Assembly (NCBI GenBank): GCA_963422675.2
Contig: CAXVYS010000021.1
Location: forward strand, 1-64,000
Direction: 5' to 3'
DNA: 64,000 nt
DNA from: UBA4416 sp963422675
Lineage (GTDB): Bacteria > Bacteroidota > Bacteroidia > B-17B0 > Aurantibacillaceae
The position numbers were made by a program, and so were the translations under genes. The notes below the pieces were generated by a model. That model saw nothing but the letters and a program-made list of their open reading frames with translations. It made no database searches and was not told the DNA's origin. Positions 61,891-64,000 of the stretch are shown one piece after another. Numbering within the stretch: the first letter of the stretch is position 1; each line of letters starts with the position of its first letter.

Positions 61891-63005
61891 CCATCTTAAT
61901 TTCTTCAGTAGCCGATGAAAAATTAAAGTATGCTAATAATGCTTTTTGCAGATCGATGGGATACAAAAGAGAAGAATTAATCGGACGAAAAATTTCTGAT
62001 CTTAATTTTATATCTTCTGAAGAAAGACAAAAATTAGGAGAAAGGTTTTCTAATTCAAATGGTAGTTTACCAAGTGTGGAAGCCGTTGTACGAAAAACAT
62101 CAGGTGAAATGATACATGTGGTTACTTCGCTCGAAAAAATGGAAGTGGACAATGAAATGTGTATTTTAAGTTCGTTTATCGATGTAACAGAAAGAAAAGT
62201 TGTAGAAAAAAGAATTCATCAATTATACCTAGAGCTCGAAAATAAAAATAATGATATGCTGGATAGCATTCATTATGCGAAAAATATTCAAAATGCGTTT
62301 CTCCCTAACAAATCGGATATTGTTACTGCATTTCCCAACTCATTTGTATATCACAAACCTAAAAATATTGTAAGTGGGGATTTTTACTGGCTTAAGGAAA
62401 AAGGAAATAATACACTATTAGCTGTTGCAGATTGTACAGGCCATGGAGTTCCGGGGGCTTTAATGAGTATGATCGGTTCCCAAAAATTAAGTGAAGTTGC
62501 TTCTAATAGTAATGAGATGTCGGATGTATTAAAAGATCTTAATAAAGAAATTAAGCTTTCGTTGCGTCAGTCAGATGACGGGGATCCGATGCGTGATGGA
62601 ATGGATATAGCACTTTGTTCCATTGATACACAAAAGCAAACCATTCAATATGTAGGAGCTAACAGGCCACTCTGGATTATTCGTAAAGGACAAAAAGAGG
62701 TTGAAGAAATAAAAGCAACCAAAAAAGCCATTGGTGGTTTTACAGAAGATGAGCAGGATTTTGTAACCCATTCATTTCAAATGGAGAAAGGAGATTCCAT
62801 CTATCTTTTTTCAGATGGTTATGTCGATCAGTTTGGAGGAGTGGCCGGAAAGAAATTAAAAACCAAAAAATTCAAACAAATTCTGGGAGATATTCAACAT
62901 AAAACAATGCCTGAACAAAAAGTATATCTGGACAATTTTGTAGAAAACTGGAAATCGGGGTTAGAACAGGTAGATGATATTTTGATAGTAGGCGTGAGGC
63001 TATAA
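61839..63005 (+). CDS. PAS-SpoIIE phosphatase (frame 2 of the split gene)
   Basis: 388 residues from a possible GTG at 61839, more likely the continuation of the preceding frame. PAS domain (about 5-120, FNSSPVAILISSVADEKLKYANNAF), coiled coil (HQLYLELENKNNDMLDSIHYAKNIQNAFLP) and a SpoIIE/PP2C domain (SGDFYWLKEKGN, VADCTGHGVPGALMSMIG, LFSDGYVDQFGG, DDILIVGV). The output is dephosphorylation of a partner-switch protein. Confidence 0.88.
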   Translation: MVASNKRFTEFFNSSPVAILISSVADEKLKYANNAFCRSMGYKREELIGRKISDLNFISSEERQKLGERFSNSNGSLPSVEAVVRKTSGEMIHVVTSLEKMEVDNEMCILSSFIDVTERKVVEKRIHQLYLELENKNNDMLDSIHYAKNIQNAFLPNKSDIVTAFPNSFVYHKPKNIVSGDFYWLKEKGNNTLLAVADCTGHGVPGALMSMIGSQKLSEVASNSNEMSDVLKDLNKEIKLSLRQSDDGDPMRDGMDIALCSIDTQKQTIQYVGANRPLWIIRKGQKEVEEIKATKKAIGGFTEDEQDFVTHSFQMEKGDSIYLFSDGYVDQFGGVAGKKLKTKKFKQILGDIQHKTMPEQKVYLDNFVENWKSGLEQVDDILIVGVRL

Positions 63006-63037
63006 CACCAATAGATCGTTAACATATAAATTATGCT

Positions 63038-63262
63038 ATGATGGAAAAATATAAAAATATAAGTGGAAAATCTGCAATAAGTGAATATAAAATCGGACTT
63101 GATTTTATTGAGGTTAAATTTTTTGATGGAGAAGTTTACTTATTTAATTATAAAAGTACAGGTGTAAGTAATGTGGAACAAATGAAACAATGTGCTGAAT
63201 CGGGAAGTGGGTTATGCACCTTTATAAATACCAAAATAAAAAATAAATATAAAACAAGTTAA
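63038..63262 (+). CDS. Small protein, KTSC-like
   Basis: 74 residues. KYKNISGKSAISEYKIGLDFIEVKFFDGEVYLFNY resembles KTSC-type beta folds. It follows the phosphatase gene by 32 bp and shares an N-terminal pattern with the next gene, suggesting duplication. Role unknown. Confidence 0.6.
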   Translation: MMEKYKNISGKSAISEYKIGLDFIEVKFFDGEVYLFNYKSTGVSNVEQMKQCAESGSGLCTFINTKIKNKYKTS

Positions 63263-63387
63263 ATGCCCTAGAGCATTAATTTGTTTTTTGTGTTCCGGGT
63301 AAATGATCAGGCTCTTTAAAATACATATAAGTTGTTGATATGTATTAATTAAATAGGTTACAAACAGAATCTTTAATAAAAAATATC

Positions 63388-64000
63388 ATGGATACTTATC
63401 ATAACATCACTGGAACTACAAAAAATTATTCGCTAAAAGCTTCATCAGATTACGTGGAGGTAAAGTATAATGACGGCGAAAAATATGTATATATATCAGA
63501 GAAACTGCGTAATTTATGTAAAGAAATAGTTCATAGATATAAAGAGAATAGAATAAGAGCGGGAAGTACAGAAGCCCAACGTATGCAAGCCCTCAGCTTA
63601 ATAGAATTAACTTCAGAAATTGAAATCCACTGCCCTTATGAAAAGGCAGAACGCAAATATAATGACGAAATTATAAATAGAAAAGGCTTGTTCTTAAAAG
63701 AAACAGGCATCCTGTTACACAACGTAAAATTGCAGGCAGATGTTTGCCCCAATAGAATACATGCTTTAATTAAAAATTTATTCAGAAATGTATGTATGAT
63801 ATCCTTAACGGGGATCATTATTTTATTTACAAGCATTCCGGGTATTATAGAGGTTGACAAACTGAAACTGATAACCGGAGTATTTAATATTTTAGCTCTC
63901 TATCTGCTTGCTTTTATCCTTTTTCAAAGTAGCAGGGATATCATAAGGATCATTATCTCTAAAAATGAATTATTTTATTGGCGAAAAATAACTTCGACTT
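63388..64000 (+). CDS. Partial membrane protein with KTSC-like N-terminus (runs off the window)
   Basis: ATG at 63388, open without a stop to 64000 (204 residues). N-terminal TYHNITGTTKNYSLKASSDYVEVKYNDGEKYVYI aligns with the preceding small protein (KYKNISG...DFIEVKFFDGEVYLF). A helical middle and two TM segments (about 140-157 and 165-185) follow. It may belong to the same operon. Confidence 0.65.
   Translation, partial: MDTYHNITGTTKNYSLKASSDYVEVKYNDGEKYVYISEKLRNLCKEIVHRYKENRIRAGSTEAQRMQALSLIELTSEIEIHCPYEKAERKYNDEIINRKGLFLKETGILLHNVKLQADVCPNRIHALIKNLFRNVCMISLTGIIILFTSIPGIIEVDKLKLITGVFNILALYLLAFILFQSSRDIIRIIISKNELFYWRKITST

Overview
The window is a chromosomal segment of a member of the Bacteroidota. 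The evidence is four or five proteins with type IX secretion (T9SS) C-terminal sorting domains, a CHU_C (gliding-motility type) C-terminal domain, SHIVGG-type surface proteins, promoters of the TTTG-N18/19-TAnnTTTG type, almost no Shine-Dalgarno sequences, and AT-rich DNA. I cannot name the genus.

Region 1 (1-1069) is chromosome with a frameshifted secreted esterase. Region 2 (1070-26294) is a 25.2 kb temperate element integrated in the 3' end of the initiator tRNA gene (tRNA-fMet, 26276-26350, minus strand). It is bounded by a 17-bp direct repeat and has a tyrosine integrase next to the tRNA. From left to right it holds a divergent repressor/Cro-like switch with palindromic operators, small early genes, a zinc-ribbon/Toprim/helicase replication protein, a cluster of seven 8-bp iteron-like motifs, two similar structured RNA-like elements around a single-domain response regulator, two T9SS-exported cargo proteins (a metzincin-like metalloprotease and a PKD/CHU_C adhesin), and a late operon. 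The late operon encodes small membrane proteins, a large protein with a transglutaminase/papain-like domain, short beta-rich proteins, a lysis set (GH19 endolysin, holin-like, spanin-like) and an ArdC-type metallopeptidase fused to a P-loop ATPase. I see no terminase, portal, HK97-type capsid or tail gene, so the best reading is a tailless, possibly membrane-containing, temperate virus of a type I do not recognise.

Region 3 (26295-39627) is core chromosome: an MBL hydrolase, YceI, a Crp-type regulator, GNAT, MetK, PurS, IlvE, an M23/LysM peptidase, an LpxD-like protein, a SpoIIE-type phosphatase, AroE and LolA. Region 4 (39628-42749) is a second tRNA insertion: tRNA-Asp followed by a decayed 3 kb island with a collagen-like repeat protein, a T9SS protein and a truncated integrase, flanked by an approximately 104-bp direct repeat.

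Region 5 (42750-64000) is rich in signalling genes. It has a three-gene operon of sigma-54 response regulator, FIST sensor and 1284-residue multi-PAS hybrid kinase; HrpB helicase; a patatin phospholipase; T9SS proteins; a membrane protein/histidine kinase/NarL regulator operon; and a CHASE3-PAS-PAS-SpoIIE phosphatase split into two frames at an in-frame A AAA AAG heptamer. The window ends inside a gene that resembles the small gene before it.
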